Origin: Bacteroidia bacterium
GTDB taxonomy: Bacteria; Bacteroidota; Bacteroidia; Flavobacteriales; Flavobacteriaceae
NCBI GenBank assembly: GCA_030425285.1
Contig: JAUIAY010000002.1
Span: 62,001 to 126,000 of the forward strand
Length of the DNA stretch: 64,000 bases
Reading direction: 5' to 3'
Of the stretch, positions 1 to 9,045 are shown in pieces. How positions within the stretch are numbered: the stretch's first letter is position 1; each line of letters starts with the position of its first letter. The notes beneath the pieces are model-generated. The model made no database searches and was not told the DNA's origin. It saw nothing but the letters and a program-made list of their open reading frames with translations. The position numbers and the translations under genes are program-made.

Positions 1-554
1 TGAATCCGCATTTTTTGTTCAATTCATTAAACTCCATTAAGTCCTTAATAGAGGAGAACCCTAGTAAGGCCAGACGGGCAATCGATTTGTTATCGGATTT
101 ATTACGTTCGTCACTTTATGAAACCAATGCCGAATTAATAACGATTAAGGACGAGCTGGCCTTGGTAAGCGATTATATAGAATTGGAGAAACTGCGATTT
201 GAAGAACGCTTATCTTTAGACATTACATTAGGCCCTGGTCTGGAGCTTGTTAAAATACCGACTTTAAGTATTCAACTATTGGTAGAGAATGCCATTAAAC
301 ACGGTATTGATAAATCGGTTAAAGGTGGTATTGTGCGCTTGGTGATTAGTCAGCGTGATGACAAACTACTAATCAGTGTACAAAACCCTGGAACGCTGAC
401 AACAACAAACACGAAAGGGGTAGGGCTAAAGAATTTAAAAGAACGCCTGGCCTTGCAATACAAAACCGCAGCAGCCTGCACCTTAACGGCTTTGGATGAC
501 CATACCGTAGAGGCGCAGCTCATTTTACCTTTAAATACCCATGAAGACATTTAA
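1..554 (+). CDS. LytS-family sensor histidine kinase, C-terminal part (5' end outside window)
   Basis: The reading frame is open from the first base, so only about 183 C-terminal residues are visible. It opens with NPHFLFNSLNSIKSL, the phospho-acceptor His region of the His_kinase (PF06580) family, so the in-frame TTG at 15 is an internal Leu and not a start. An HATPase domain follows, with an N-box (QLLVENAIKHG) and a G-box (KGVGLKNLKERL). The family is membrane-bound upstream and passes phosphate to LytTR regulators. The stop overlaps the start of the next gene by 14 bases, which fits a translationally coupled kinase/regulator pair. The signal sensed is unknown because the sensor domain is not in view. 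Confidence 0.93.
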   Translation, partial: NPHFLFNSLNSIKSLIEENPSKARRAIDLLSDLLRSSLYETNAELITIKDELALVSDYIELEKLRFEERLSLDITLGPGLELVKIPTLSIQLLVENAIKHGIDKSVKGGIVRLVISQRDDKLLISVQNPGTLTTTNTKGVGLKNLKERLALQYKTAAACTLTALDDHTVEAQLILPLNTHEDI

Positions 555-1263
555 AACCCTAATTATAGACGATGAGCGTTTGGCCCGAGAAGAGGTGAAG
601 CGTGCTTTAAAGCCACACCAGGAATTTCATGTAGTAGGGGAGGCTTCGCATGTAGATGAGGCTATAAAACTAATAGAAACTGAAGCGCCCGATATTATTT
701 TTCTGGACATTCACATGCCTGAAAAGTCTGGTTTTGATTTATTGGAGGAGCTGGGTACGGTGCCAGAAGTGGTCTTTACCACGGCCTATGACCAGTATGC
801 CGTTAAAGCCTTTGAGTTGAACGCATTGGATTATTTAGTTAAACCGTTGCGTGAAGAGCGTTTTGCCAAAACCATTGCGAAGGTAAAACAGGAACTACTC
901 AAGAAACGTCAGGCGACACCTGATGTATTGCCCATGCACCGGAAGATATTTATTAAGGATGGTGAGGCGTGTTATTTTATTCCGCTGTCGGAGATTCGGT
1001 ATATAGAATCGTTGGAGAATTATGCGCGCTTGTATTTTGGCGAGCAGAAGGCCATGATTAAGCGCTCGTTAAATCTTCTGGAGGAAAAATTGGATCCTAC
1101 GGTGTTTTTTAGAGCAAATAGAAGTCAGATAATCAATACCCATTACATACAAGCGATTCATCCGCATTTTAATAATAGGTTGCAAATTAAACTGACATCG
1201 GGCGAAACGATAGATGTGTCTAGTCGTCAGTCGGTTAAGTTTCGGAATTGGAATAGTCTGTAA
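541..1263 (+). CDS. LytTR-family DNA-binding response regulator
   Basis: 240 aa. The receiver domain covers residues 1-120, with the acidic pair D10-D11, phospho-acceptor D56 in IIFLDIHMPEKSG and the conserved K101 in YLVKP. A LytTR DNA-binding domain fills about 133-240 (IRYIESLENYARLYF, then FFRANRSQIINTHYI). Family members bind direct repeats upstream of target genes after phosphorylation. It overlaps the kinase gene by 14 bases, so the two form one two-component system. Targets are not evident; the lipoprotein and hydrolase downstream have their own promoter-like sequence, so a regulatory link to them would be a guess. Confidence 0.95.
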   Translation: MKTFKTLIIDDERLAREEVKRALKPHQEFHVVGEASHVDEAIKLIETEAPDIIFLDIHMPEKSGFDLLEELGTVPEVVFTTAYDQYAVKAFELNALDYLVKPLREERFAKTIAKVKQELLKKRQATPDVLPMHRKIFIKDGEACYFIPLSEIRYIESLENYARLYFGEQKAMIKRSLNLLEEKLDPTVFFRANRSQIINTHYIQAIHPHFNNRLQIKLTSGETIDVSSRQSVKFRNWNSL

Positions 1264-1327
1264 TGGTAAAATACCCCAATTATTGACGTTTAATGCCGTT
1301 ATGTTACGCTCCTGTACTTTTTGTTTT

Positions 1328-1354
1328 TTGCCACGTTTAATGACCTTTACTTTG
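1328..1354 (+). promoter_or_regulatory. Bacteroidota-type promoter for the lipoprotein/hydrolase pair
   Basis: TTG at 1328-1330, a 17-base gap and TACTTTG at 1348-1354 resemble the flavobacterial -33/-7 pattern (TTG, about 17-23 bases, TAnnTTTG), with the -7 box one base short. The start codon of the lipoprotein lies 28 bases downstream. Confidence 0.45.
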
Positions 1355-1381
1355 TGTCATTAATCATTAAAAACTAGAATT

Positions 1382-1993
1382 ATGAAACCTTTTTTTATTC
1401 AGAATTACATTGTAACATTCATAGTGGCTTTAACACTATTGGTTTTGGCATCGTGTAAAAGTCATCAGGCAGCAAGCGTGACAAAACAACCCGTATTGTC
1501 TGATTATTCGCTAGGCGAGAAGTGGGTATGGAAATACAAAGGCGTTACTGATGAAGGCGAAGTACGATCGGATGGAACCGACACCAGAAGGATTGTTGAT
1601 TTAAATGGCGCATTAGGCATGACCGTTGGGACGGATACCGTATTGGTATCTGACATTGTAAAGCCCGAAACGAGTGCCACACCACGCTATAAATGGCCTT
1701 TGGAAGTTGGTAAAACATGGACCTATGAAAAGGACTGGACCAGTCAAGATGGTACTACCGGAAAGCAAAGTCAGGACGTAGTCGTGCTATCTTATAAAGA
1801 AGAAACCGTGGGAGCCGGTACGTTTATGGCTTATACCATAGAGTATAAGGGAACCGTTTCCAATTCCAGAGGGTATAGTGCCCAAACAGATGAAGTATGG
1901 GTATATGCTCCAGAAGTCAAGAACTTTATAAGAATGACCCAAGTGCAAGATGGTTTTTCTTATACCGAGGAGTTAATTGAATATTCCAAATAA
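1382..1993 (+). CDS. Lipoprotein of unknown function
   Basis: 203 aa. A signal peptide ends in a lipobox (LTLLVLASC, Cys about residue 25), so the protein is predicted to be lipid-anchored. The mature part is a beta-rich domain with repeated W and Y residues (LGEKWVWKYKG, VGKTWTYEKDW, DEVWVYAPEVKNFIRM), a pattern seen in secreted proteins annotated only as hypothetical. It lies 15 bases upstream of the CocE-like hydrolase gene and is probably cotranscribed with it. I do not recognise a named family. Confidence 0.75.
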   Translation: MKPFFIQNYIVTFIVALTLLVLASCKSHQAASVTKQPVLSDYSLGEKWVWKYKGVTDEGEVRSDGTDTRRIVDLNGALGMTVGTDTVLVSDIVKPETSATPRYKWPLEVGKTWTYEKDWTSQDGTTGKQSQDVVVLSYKEETVGAGTFMAYTIEYKGTVSNSRGYSAQTDEVWVYAPEVKNFIRMTQVQDGFSYTEELIEYSK

Positions 1994-2008
1994 AAGCAAT
2001 CCATAACC

Positions 2009-3823
2009 ATGACAGCATTTAAATTATTAAAGGTCGCATTTGTTCTACTGTTAGTCGGGTTGGTTTCCTGTAACTCGATACCAGAAGAACAGCAAGAGCC
2101 CAGAACTGTGAGTAGAGATGGTAAAGCGTATTTGGTGCAGGATTCTGTGTTAATCACCACCAGGGATGGTGCGAAAGTATCTGCTATAATAGTTAGGCGC
2201 AAAGCGGGAACAAAACCACAGCCAGCCATACTATTTCATACCATATATACGCGAGCAGAGGACATTAACAGAGCTTATGAAGCAGCCGATAAAGGCTATG
2301 TAGGTGTGGTGTCGTACACCAGAGGGAAACATTTAAGTCCGAACGACATAACGCCCTATGAGTATGAAGGTCAAGATGTGTATGATGTTATCGATTGGAT
2401 ATCAGAGCAGGCGTGGAGCAATGCTGAAGTGGGGATGTATGGTGGTAGTTACGCTGGTTTTGTTCAGTGGGCTTCGATGAAGGAAGCTGTACATCCGGCC
2501 TTGAAAACGATTGTGCCATCGGTTGCTGCGGCTCCAGGTATTGCAGAACCTATGGAAAATGGTGTTTATTTTAACTTTCATTATCCGTGGTGGCATTATG
2601 TGACGAATAACAAAACGCTAGATACCGTGTCGTATTATAATGGCAAACGCTGGAATGATTTGTATGTTGATTGGTATCAAAACGGTGTGGCTTATAAACA
2701 ATTGGATCGTTTGGATGGTGTGCCCAATCCGGGATTTAATAAGACACTGGAGCATCCAACATTTGATAGTTATTGGAAACGCATGACGCTCTATAACCAG
2801 GCGGATTTTTCTAAAATTGATATACCTATCTTAAGTACTACAGGGTATTATGATGGTGGGCAGTTTGGGACCATGCACTATTTAAAATCCCATTATCAAT
2901 TTAATGCCCATGCCGAGCATTACCTTTTGATAGGGCCTTATTCTCATTTTGGGGCACAAGAACGTCCTGAAAATCACATCCTAGGCTATGATATTGATCC
3001 CGTAGCGCAGATAGATATTAAGAATTTAATCTTTGAATGGTTTGATTACATATTCAAAGATGCCCAGAAACCCGCATTGTTACAGGATAAAATAAATTAT
3101 CAAGTAATGGGTGCCAATTCTTGGAAACATGCACCATCACTGGATAAAATGACTACAGACTCGTTGCAAGTATATTTTAGTAAGCAACGTTCTAGTGTGG
3201 CGTTTAAATCGACCTATGATACTGGCAATCTAGGTGTAAACGAACACTTTAGTTTAGCTAAAAGTGCTGATGCAACAAGTTATATAGAACAAACCATTGA
3301 TATGTCTGACCGGAGTCAATTCTCATGGAATTTAAGTGGTGATCGTAGTATTGTATCAGAAACCTTAACGGTTGGTCAAGGTTTCTCGTTTACTACAGAA
3401 CCCTTTGATGAAGATACGGAGCTAACTGGAGCAGTACGTGGTGTTCTAAACGTGGCTATCAATAAAAAGGATTTTGATTGTCATGTGTTACTCTATGAAC
3501 AAACCGCAGATGGCAAGTTCTTTAGTTTGACTTTACCATTTACAACACGAGCCAGTATGTCTCAAGATATGGAACACAGAAACTTGCTGACTCCAAATGA
3601 AAAGACTGCTATACCCATTAGTAATTTTAGAATGACCAGTAAGAAAATTAAAAAAGGAAGTCGCATAGTTGTTATTATTAATGGCATTAAACATCCGTTT
3701 TCTCAAATAAACTACGGAACCGGAAAAGATGTAAGTGATGAAACTATTCAAGATGCTGGAGAACCTTTAGAGATTAAATGGTATACTGATAGCTATATTA
3801 ATATTCCGATTTCGAGGCATTAA
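2009..3823 (+). CDS. CocE/NonD-family hydrolase (X-Pro dipeptidyl-peptidase-like), lipoprotein
   Basis: 604 aa. The signal peptide has a lipobox (LLVGLVSC, Cys21), so the enzyme is envelope-anchored. The alpha/beta-hydrolase domain (peptidase S15 / CocE type) has the nucleophile elbow GMYGGSYAG with Ser147. The C-terminal part from about residue 400 looks like the jelly-roll PepX_C domain, consistent with the family length of 550-650 aa. Members cleave X-Pro dipeptides, cephalosporin-type esters or glutaryl amides; the true substrate cannot be read from sequence. It sits behind a lipoprotein gene in a likely two-gene unit. Confidence 0.9.
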   Translation: MTAFKLLKVAFVLLLVGLVSCNSIPEEQQEPRTVSRDGKAYLVQDSVLITTRDGAKVSAIIVRRKAGTKPQPAILFHTIYTRAEDINRAYEAADKGYVGVVSYTRGKHLSPNDITPYEYEGQDVYDVIDWISEQAWSNAEVGMYGGSYAGFVQWASMKEAVHPALKTIVPSVAAAPGIAEPMENGVYFNFHYPWWHYVTNNKTLDTVSYYNGKRWNDLYVDWYQNGVAYKQLDRLDGVPNPGFNKTLEHPTFDSYWKRMTLYNQADFSKIDIPILSTTGYYDGGQFGTMHYLKSHYQFNAHAEHYLLIGPYSHFGAQERPENHILGYDIDPVAQIDIKNLIFEWFDYIFKDAQKPALLQDKINYQVMGANSWKHAPSLDKMTTDSLQVYFSKQRSSVAFKSTYDTGNLGVNEHFSLAKSADATSYIEQTIDMSDRSQFSWNLSGDRSIVSETLTVGQGFSFTTEPFDEDTELTGAVRGVLNVAINKKDFDCHVLLYEQTADGKFFSLTLPFTTRASMSQDMEHRNLLTPNEKTAIPISNFRMTSKKIKKGSRIVVIINGIKHPFSQINYGTGKDVSDETIQDAGEPLEIKWYTDSYINIPISRH

Positions 3824-4025
3824 TGTTTTTATTTTTGTTGTGACGACATGCTGATGCGTGAGAATTGCGTAAAAGCAATCTTTGTGGATATTTTATGGAA
3901 TACGCGATTTTTGGAATAACAGAATAAGGATGATTATTTTGAATTGATGATGACAGAATTATTTTGATATATACAGATTAAATAGCCAAGCATTAGATGG
4001 ACAGAGATAACTGAATTACTTTTAC

Positions 4026-4071
4026 ATAACATCTGCCGATATAGAACTAAAGTTCCTATATCTGATGTTAT
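4026..4071. repeat. 46-bp imperfect palindrome
   Basis: Outer arms ATAACATC (4026-4033) and GATGTTAT (4064-4071) are perfect complements. Inner arms GATATAGAACT (4038-4048) and AGTTCCTATATC (4051-4062) pair with one bulged C. It would form a long hairpin but has no T-run typical of a terminator. Confidence 0.8.
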
Positions 4072-4180
4072 ATAAAATAGCAGAGCTATACGTAATTCTT
4101 GTATAATAAATTAGAACAAAATGGCTGTGACATAATATTCGCCATTTCCACTTAATATACAAATGTACTATAATTTATAT

Positions 4181-4289
4181 TATGTAAAATAGAACTTTTC
4201 TGTAGCCGTATTACTTCCCCTTTTTGTATCTAGTTATCAAACATCCACTGGATGTTCGCCTCTAGATAGTATGTAAAATAGAGTTTTTC
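4181..4289. repeat. Palindrome flanked by 20-bp direct repeats
   Basis: TATGTAAAATAGAACTTTTC (4181-4200) recurs with two changes at 4270-4289. Between them is a nested palindrome: TATCTAG (4227-4233) / CTAGATA (4262-4268) outside, and AACATCC (4240-4246) / GGATGTT (4250-4256) inside with a 3-base loop. A related fragment, TATAAAATAG, follows the first palindrome at 4071. Confidence 0.75.
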
Positions 4290-4338
4290 AAAAGGACCTA
4301 TTCTATGGGTAACTAACATTCGTGAGAATCATCTAGAA

Positions 4339-5187
4339 ATGGTATCTTTAATCCATTCTATGGATACGCTCACCTCACAGCAACAACAATTGCAATTACA
4401 ATATCAGGGTTTTATACAAACGCAACCATTATGGTTTGGCCAGTTAGAAACTAACTTGCAGCAATTTGGTTTGATGGCTTTACAGGATTCGTTGCCATTG
4501 CATCCTCAAGATGCGCCCAAACGTTTGGGCAACCGTGTGGAATATTTTGTGTTCCAGAGTCTGGCACAGCAATCACATATACACATTCTGGAAACTAATT
4601 TGCAGATTCAACAAAATAAGCAAACCTTGGGTGAACTGGATGCCTTGCTAATGGTTAATAACCAACCCGTTCATTTGGAGATTATCTATAAGTTCTATTT
4701 GTACGATCCGCTAATTGGTACCACCGAACTGGATCATTGGATTGGTCCTAACCGCATAGATAGTCTGGTCTATAAGCTGGATAAAATAACAAACAAGCAA
4801 CTACCCTTGCTACACGCTCCAAAAACACAACCGTATTTAGAACGCCACGAATTGGATTCGGCATTCATTCAACAACAGGTTTTGTTTTTGGCGCAATTGT
4901 TTGTGCCCAAAGCTTCGGCAACTGCTGTACCATTCAAGCAGTTGAACCCGAAAGCTGTTATGGGAACTTATCTACGTTTACCTGATTTGGAAGCCTATAC
5001 AGATTGTCATTTTTATATGCCACCTAAACAGGATTGGCTGGTAATGGCGCACAATACGGTGAGTTGGCTACCCTATGCCCTGTTTCAAATGGAATTACTG
5101 GACTTACTAGATGCACAACGATCACCATTAATATGGATGCGCCATCCTGATGGACAATTGGAACGCCTGTTTGTGGTTTGGTGGTAG
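4339..5187 (+). CDS. DUF1853 family protein
   Basis: 282 aa, close to the family's usual length. Matches DUF1853 (PF08907) by the block RLGNRVEYFVFQSL (about residues 58-71), then GELDALL and HLEIIYKFYLYD, a Glu/Asp/Lys-bearing core that looks nuclease-like, although no activity is established. The first 30 residues are Gln-rich. A second in-frame ATG at 4360 gives MDTLTSQQ and may be the true start; I kept the longer form. It stands alone behind the repeat-rich gap, with an unrelated small gene downstream. Confidence 0.8.
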   Translation: MVSLIHSMDTLTSQQQQLQLQYQGFIQTQPLWFGQLETNLQQFGLMALQDSLPLHPQDAPKRLGNRVEYFVFQSLAQQSHIHILETNLQIQQNKQTLGELDALLMVNNQPVHLEIIYKFYLYDPLIGTTELDHWIGPNRIDSLVYKLDKITNKQLPLLHAPKTQPYLERHELDSAFIQQQVLFLAQLFVPKASATAVPFKQLNPKAVMGTYLRLPDLEAYTDCHFYMPPKQDWLVMAHNTVSWLPYALFQMELLDLLDAQRSPLIWMRHPDGQLERLFVVWW

Positions 5188-5328
5188 CCAAAAAACAATC
5201 GACGAACGGTAAGTTGCTGTGATTCAACGAAAATATAAACCGTATAACATTGTTTTTTGATTGAGCTGCTACCAGTGCAGTATCTTTAATTTATAATTAG
5301 GTCCCCAAACCTATTAAATAACAGACTT

Positions 5329-5604
5329 ATGGAAACGAATCTTTCGCTATTCAATCAGATAAACAGTTTGTCTTATTGGTTCTTATTAGAGAGCAACTAC
5401 AAAAGCTCTATAGTCCTAGACGCTGAAAAAGACACTTATTTTGTGACCATAAAAAAGGGCAATAAACCGTTGTACACACACTGCATCAGTCATTTTAGTA
5501 AAAAGAATAAAAACTTCTTAAAGTTTGAGTTGATTGCTGTGGTAAACAGTTTGTTACATATTAAGGAATCGGTTACCCACAGGCAGTTATCACAGGCTTC
5601 GTAA
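5329..5604 (+). CDS. Small hypothetical protein
   Basis: 91 aa, soluble, no signal peptide or membrane segment. It resembles no family I can name. The N-terminal half (FNQINSLSYWFLLESN) is hydrophobic and helical, followed by a beta-like stretch (KDTYFVTIKKGNKPLYTH) and a basic region. It is separated from the DUF1853 gene by about 140 bases and converges on the SRPBCC gene with a 7-base gap. It is supported by length and codon use only. Confidence 0.55.
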   Translation: METNLSLFNQINSLSYWFLLESNYKSSIVLDAEKDTYFVTIKKGNKPLYTHCISHFSKKNKNFLKFELIAVVNSLLHIKESVTHRQLSQAS

Positions 5605-5611
5605 CCGCCTA

Positions 5612-6049
5612 CTACTGCCCTTCTAAATACGCTTTTAAGGTTTTGAGCACTTCTGGCCAAGCTTGTTTTACGGCTTCGTAGTACCAATCCCAATCGGGAC
5701 CTTGCTGGTAGCCTTCCTGACAGAGATAAGTAACTGTATGGTTTTCATTGTGTTTGGCAATAACCGTAAGCGTCATACCGCCTAGTATGGGTTTTTCGGG
5801 ATTCATATAGGTGAAGTTGTCAATGACCAATTGCATATTGGGATTATAGGTTTTTATAGTACCCACGGAGACATACCCAAAGCCTTTGTCCGTTACCTGC
5901 CAAGTAAGCGCATACATACCATCTACCTCTCGATCAATATAGGCGCGTTCTACCTGCCACCACCCTTTTAGCATATCGGGATTGGTGAATGCCTTGATAA
6001 CCATTTCAGGCTTGCAAGCAATACTAATGGTTGCTTCGACTTTTCTCAT
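5612..6049 (-). CDS. SRPBCC (AHSA1/START-like) domain protein
   Basis: 145 aa. The order of elements fits the AHSA1-like SRPBCC fold: an N-terminal strand (KVEATISIACKPEMVIKAFTNPDMLKGWW), the typical central Trp-Trp, later strands (GGMTLTVIAKHNENHTVTYLCQEG) and a C-terminal helix (WYYEAVKQAWPEVLKTLKAYLEG). Such proteins bind hydrophobic ligands or assist folding; the ligand here is unknown. Single gene with no obvious partner, converging on the small gene above. Confidence 0.85.
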   Translation of the reverse strand: MRKVEATISIACKPEMVIKAFTNPDMLKGWWQVERAYIDREVDGMYALTWQVTDKGFGYVSVGTIKTYNPNMQLVIDNFTYMNPEKPILGGMTLTVIAKHNENHTVTYLCQEGYQQGPDWDWYYEAVKQAWPEVLKTLKAYLEGQ

Positions 6050-6200
6050 TTAGCATTTACTGGTTGGATAATATAAATATAACTAAAGTTGTCATGCGGT
6101 AGTATAATTGTTAAAAAAAATATAAAAGAAGTAATTCAACGTCTAAAAGATGTTTTTCAGCGTAGATACACATATAACCATTAAAAACTAATAAACAATT

Positions 6201-7037
6201 ATGAAGAAAATTTCAATCCTTGTACTAACCGGAGTATTTATAATGTCGTGTGTGTCTAAAAAGAAGTATGTAGCTTTACAACAAGAAAATGGTGAAATTA
6301 AAAGCGAGCTGACCAAGACCAAAGTTGAGAAAGAAGATCTAGAGGCTAAATTTGCTGAAATTCAAGCACGCATTGATACTTACAATGCCAAAATCAATTC
6401 CCTTACCGAAGAAAACGATGCGCAGTTAGTAACTGTTGGTGATGACTTGGTAATCTCCAATGATGTGCGAGACAAAATGAATGAAACTTTAAAGCATGTG
6501 GATCCAGCTGCATTAGCTGAAGCTAAAACTCTTAAGGATTCCATGAATTTAGCAGTAGGCTACAACTTACGTAAATCTATGGACACGAGTGATATGAACG
6601 AAGATGAAGATATTGCCATCAATATTGACGAGACTGTGGTGATGATTTCTATCTCTGATAAAATGTTGTTCAACTCTGGTAGTTACCGCGTGAGCAATAA
6701 AGCTGATGGTATCTTACAGAAATTGGCAGACGTTATTAACTCCGAAGAGAGTTTGGAAGTGATGGTTGAAGGTCACACCGATAATAAAACCATGGTTCCT
6801 GGTGCTGCTGTAAAAGATAACTGGGATTTGAGTGTATTACGTGCCACTTCAGTTGTAAAGAAATTACAAGAAGATTTTAACGTAGCACCAGAAAAGTTAA
6901 TAGCAGCTGGTAGAAGTTTTTATCAACCACTGGTTGATAACGATACTAAAGAAAACCGTTCTAAAAACAGACGTACCCGTATTGTAATCTTGCCAAACAT
7001 CAACAAGTTTTTTGCGATGATGGAAAGCAATCAATAA
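6201..7037 (+). CDS. OmpA-family peptidoglycan-binding lipoprotein
   Basis: 278 aa. A lipobox (GVFIMSC, Cys17) ends the signal peptide. Residues about 25-75 form a coiled coil (heptads of Leu/Ile with Lys/Glu). The C-terminal OmpA domain has the hallmark VEGHTDNK and the later NRSKNRRTRIVI, which bind diaminopimelate in peptidoglycan. The protein likely tethers the outer membrane to the wall. A strong terminator follows directly, so it is probably monocistronic. Confidence 0.92.
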   Translation: MKKISILVLTGVFIMSCVSKKKYVALQQENGEIKSELTKTKVEKEDLEAKFAEIQARIDTYNAKINSLTEENDAQLVTVGDDLVISNDVRDKMNETLKHVDPAALAEAKTLKDSMNLAVGYNLRKSMDTSDMNEDEDIAINIDETVVMISISDKMLFNSGSYRVSNKADGILQKLADVINSEESLEVMVEGHTDNKTMVPGAAVKDNWDLSVLRATSVVKKLQEDFNVAPEKLIAAGRSFYQPLVDNDTKENRSKNRRTRIVILPNINKFFAMMESNQ

Positions 7038-7071
7038 GACAGTATTATATATTATTAATTAATCCCTCAAT

Positions 7072-7107
7072 AAAAAAACGCTCCAACAACAATTGGAGCG
7101 TTTTTTT
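7072..7107. terminator. Bidirectional rho-independent terminator
   Basis: CGCTCCAA and TTGGAGCG form an 8-bp stem around a short loop, with seven A before and seven T after. It can serve the OmpA gene on plus and the Usp gene on minus. Confidence 0.93.
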
Positions 7108-7127
7108 ATGTTTTATGTTGATTATCC

Positions 7128-7979
7128 CTAAAAGGCTCTTTGGTCAAAGACTATTAATGGTACATCTAAATTATGGCTGATGGCCTTACTATGGCTTCTT
7201 GTTGTGAGCTTTTGAAAAAAGGTTCGTTTTTTAGTTATTAAAGCCAACATACCTAGCTTTCTACTCTCGCTAAAGACATGAATTCCCATTTCAACAGGTA
7301 CATCAGTAAGTGTAAAATAATCTAAAGACAATGGTTTAAGAGCGTTTTCCAATAATCGCTTTTTAATATCTAAATCAGACACATCGCCTGAACTTTTATT
7401 GACCACGTTTACAACCGATATAGTGGCATCATTGGTTTGAGCAATTTCTTTTAAAAGATTCATTCCATCACCATATTTGTCTATGGTGAAATCTGTTGCA
7501 AAACCTATTTCTTTAAGATTACTAGCATCAGCTGTTTCTGGTACAGCAATAATAGGGCAAGATATCTTTAAGATAAGTTGTGCAGCATTACTACCAAATG
7601 TGGCCTTTTGAATAGCACTAGCTCCTTTATTACCTATGACTACCAAATCAACTTTTAAATCCTCGGTAATAGCCTGAACAGATTCCAATAATGATCCGTT
7701 AACTAATTTCGTTTTAAACGTATGTTCGGGGTTACTGGCTAATTCCTGTGATTGTTTTAAGGCATTAGCCAAATCACTATCGGTTGATTTTGTTCTGGAA
7801 TCATGAATGGCCTGATATGCACGCTTGGAGGTAACTGCTGTTGAGGGAGCCGATGCCTGTAGTTCCAATGCATGCATGATGTAGAATTTGCAAGCTTCAT
7901 TTTTAAAAAGATCTATAGCATAATGAGCTGCTTTTAGGGCGTTATTGGAAAAATCGGTTGGTAATAATATGGTCTTCAT
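7128..7979 (-). CDS. Universal stress protein with tandem Usp domains
   Basis: 283 aa, twice the length of a single Usp domain. Domain 1 (about 1-145) starts MKTILLPTDFSNNALKAA and ends with the ATP-binding signature G-2x-G-9x-G-S (GNKGASAIQKATFGS). Domain 2 (about 150-283) is degenerate: it keeps IGFATDFT but lacks a clear second ATP motif. Tandem Usp proteins act in the cytoplasm under starvation and stress; the exact role is unknown. No operon partner: the oxidoreductase upstream on this strand ends 38 bases before its start and may be cotranscribed. Confidence 0.92.
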   Translation of the reverse strand: MKTILLPTDFSNNALKAAHYAIDLFKNEACKFYIMHALELQASAPSTAVTSKRAYQAIHDSRTKSTDSDLANALKQSQELASNPEHTFKTKLVNGSLLESVQAITEDLKVDLVVIGNKGASAIQKATFGSNAAQLILKISCPIIAVPETADASNLKEIGFATDFTIDKYGDGMNLLKEIAQTNDATISVVNVVNKSSGDVSDLDIKKRLLENALKPLSLDYFTLTDVPVEMGIHVFSESRKLGMLALITKKRTFFQKLTTRSHSKAISHNLDVPLIVFDQRAF

Positions 7980-8017
7980 GAAAGATTTTTGTTTAAAATT
8001 ACTAATAATAATTTATA

Positions 8018-9016
8018 CTAATCAAGAACTTTTAATAATAGTTTACCCAATTTTTCTCCTGTAAACAGCCGCTTAAAGGTTTCCTGAAAGTTTTCAATGC
8101 CTTCATAAACACTTTCGTTGCTTTGGAGCTTGCCTTCCAGCATCCAACCAGCCATTTGTTGCATAGCCATTGGGAATTGGTCTGCATAATCCATAACCAC
8201 CATACCCTGCATGGTAGCACGGTTTACCAATAAGGACATATAGTTACGAGGGCCTTTCATGTTATCAATATTATTGTATTGTGATATGGCACCACAAAGC
8301 ACAACACGCGCATGCTTTCGCAACCGGGATAAAGCAGCTTCGAGTATCTCCCCTCCTACATTATCAAAATAGACGTTGATACCTTTAGGGCAGGTTTCCT
8401 TAATGGCATCGAAGACATTTTGGGACTTGTAATCTATGGCTGCATCAAACCCTAGTTCGTCGACTATATAATCACATTTTTTCTTTCCGCCTGCGATACC
8501 TACCACTTGGCAACCCCTTATTTTGGCTATTTGGCCAACCACACTACCTACTGCTCCTGCAGCACCCGATACCACAACGACATCGCCTTCGGTTATTTTA
8601 CCAACATCCAATATGCCGAAATAGGCCGTCATGCCAGGCATTCCCAAGACACCTAAAAACTTGGTCATGGGAACCTGACTATCATCAACAGGATATACAT
8701 TCTCCCCGTTTGAAACAGCATATTGTTGCACGTCATTCCATCCAGTTACGGTTTGCCCTACCTGAAAGTTTTGGTTTTTGGATTGTATAACCTTGCCAAT
8801 GGAACCGGCACGCATTACAGCACCTATCTGAACAGGCTCAATGTAGGATTTAGAATCGTTTATCCAACCACGCATGGCTGGATCCAATGAAATGTAATGA
8901 TTTTGGATTAGGAATTCCCCTTCCTGAATTTCGGGTATGGGAGACTCTTTAAGCACCCAAGTATTGCCATCGGGCATGCCTTTGGGTCGTTCGTTTAGGA
9001 TAAGCTGTTTGTTCAT
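8018..9016 (-). CDS. NADP-dependent oxidoreductase, CurA/PTGR-like medium-chain reductase
   Basis: 332 aa, the usual length for zinc-independent MDR enzymes. Residues 1-120 are the GroES-like domain (ISLDPAMRGWIND, typical of the leukotriene B4 12-hydroxydehydrogenase/CurA branch). The Rossmann motif is VVVSGAAGAVGSVVGQIAK. No zinc ligands are visible. Family members reduce alpha,beta-unsaturated ketones with NADPH, for example in detoxification. It lies between the Usp and helicase genes, all on the minus strand with short gaps, so a loose operon is possible. Confidence 0.92.
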   Translation of the reverse strand: MNKQLILNERPKGMPDGNTWVLKESPIPEIQEGEFLIQNHYISLDPAMRGWINDSKSYIEPVQIGAVMRAGSIGKVIQSKNQNFQVGQTVTGWNDVQQYAVSNGENVYPVDDSQVPMTKFLGVLGMPGMTAYFGILDVGKITEGDVVVVSGAAGAVGSVVGQIAKIRGCQVVGIAGGKKKCDYIVDELGFDAAIDYKSQNVFDAIKETCPKGINVYFDNVGGEILEAALSRLRKHARVVLCGAISQYNNIDNMKGPRNYMSLLVNRATMQGMVVMDYADQFPMAMQQMAGWMLEGKLQSNESVYEGIENFQETFKRLFTGEKLGKLLLKVLD

Positions 9017-9045
9017 ACCCTAAATTTACAATAAATAATGAAAAT

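Larger units (their letters stand above)
3824..4338. other. Gene-free stretch of about 515 bases with palindromes and direct repeats
   Basis: No credible coding sequence on either strand. It is AT-rich and holds at least two strong inverted repeats and a diverged 20-base direct repeat, listed separately. No tRNA-like or terminator-like structure with a T-run was found. Confidence 0.7.
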
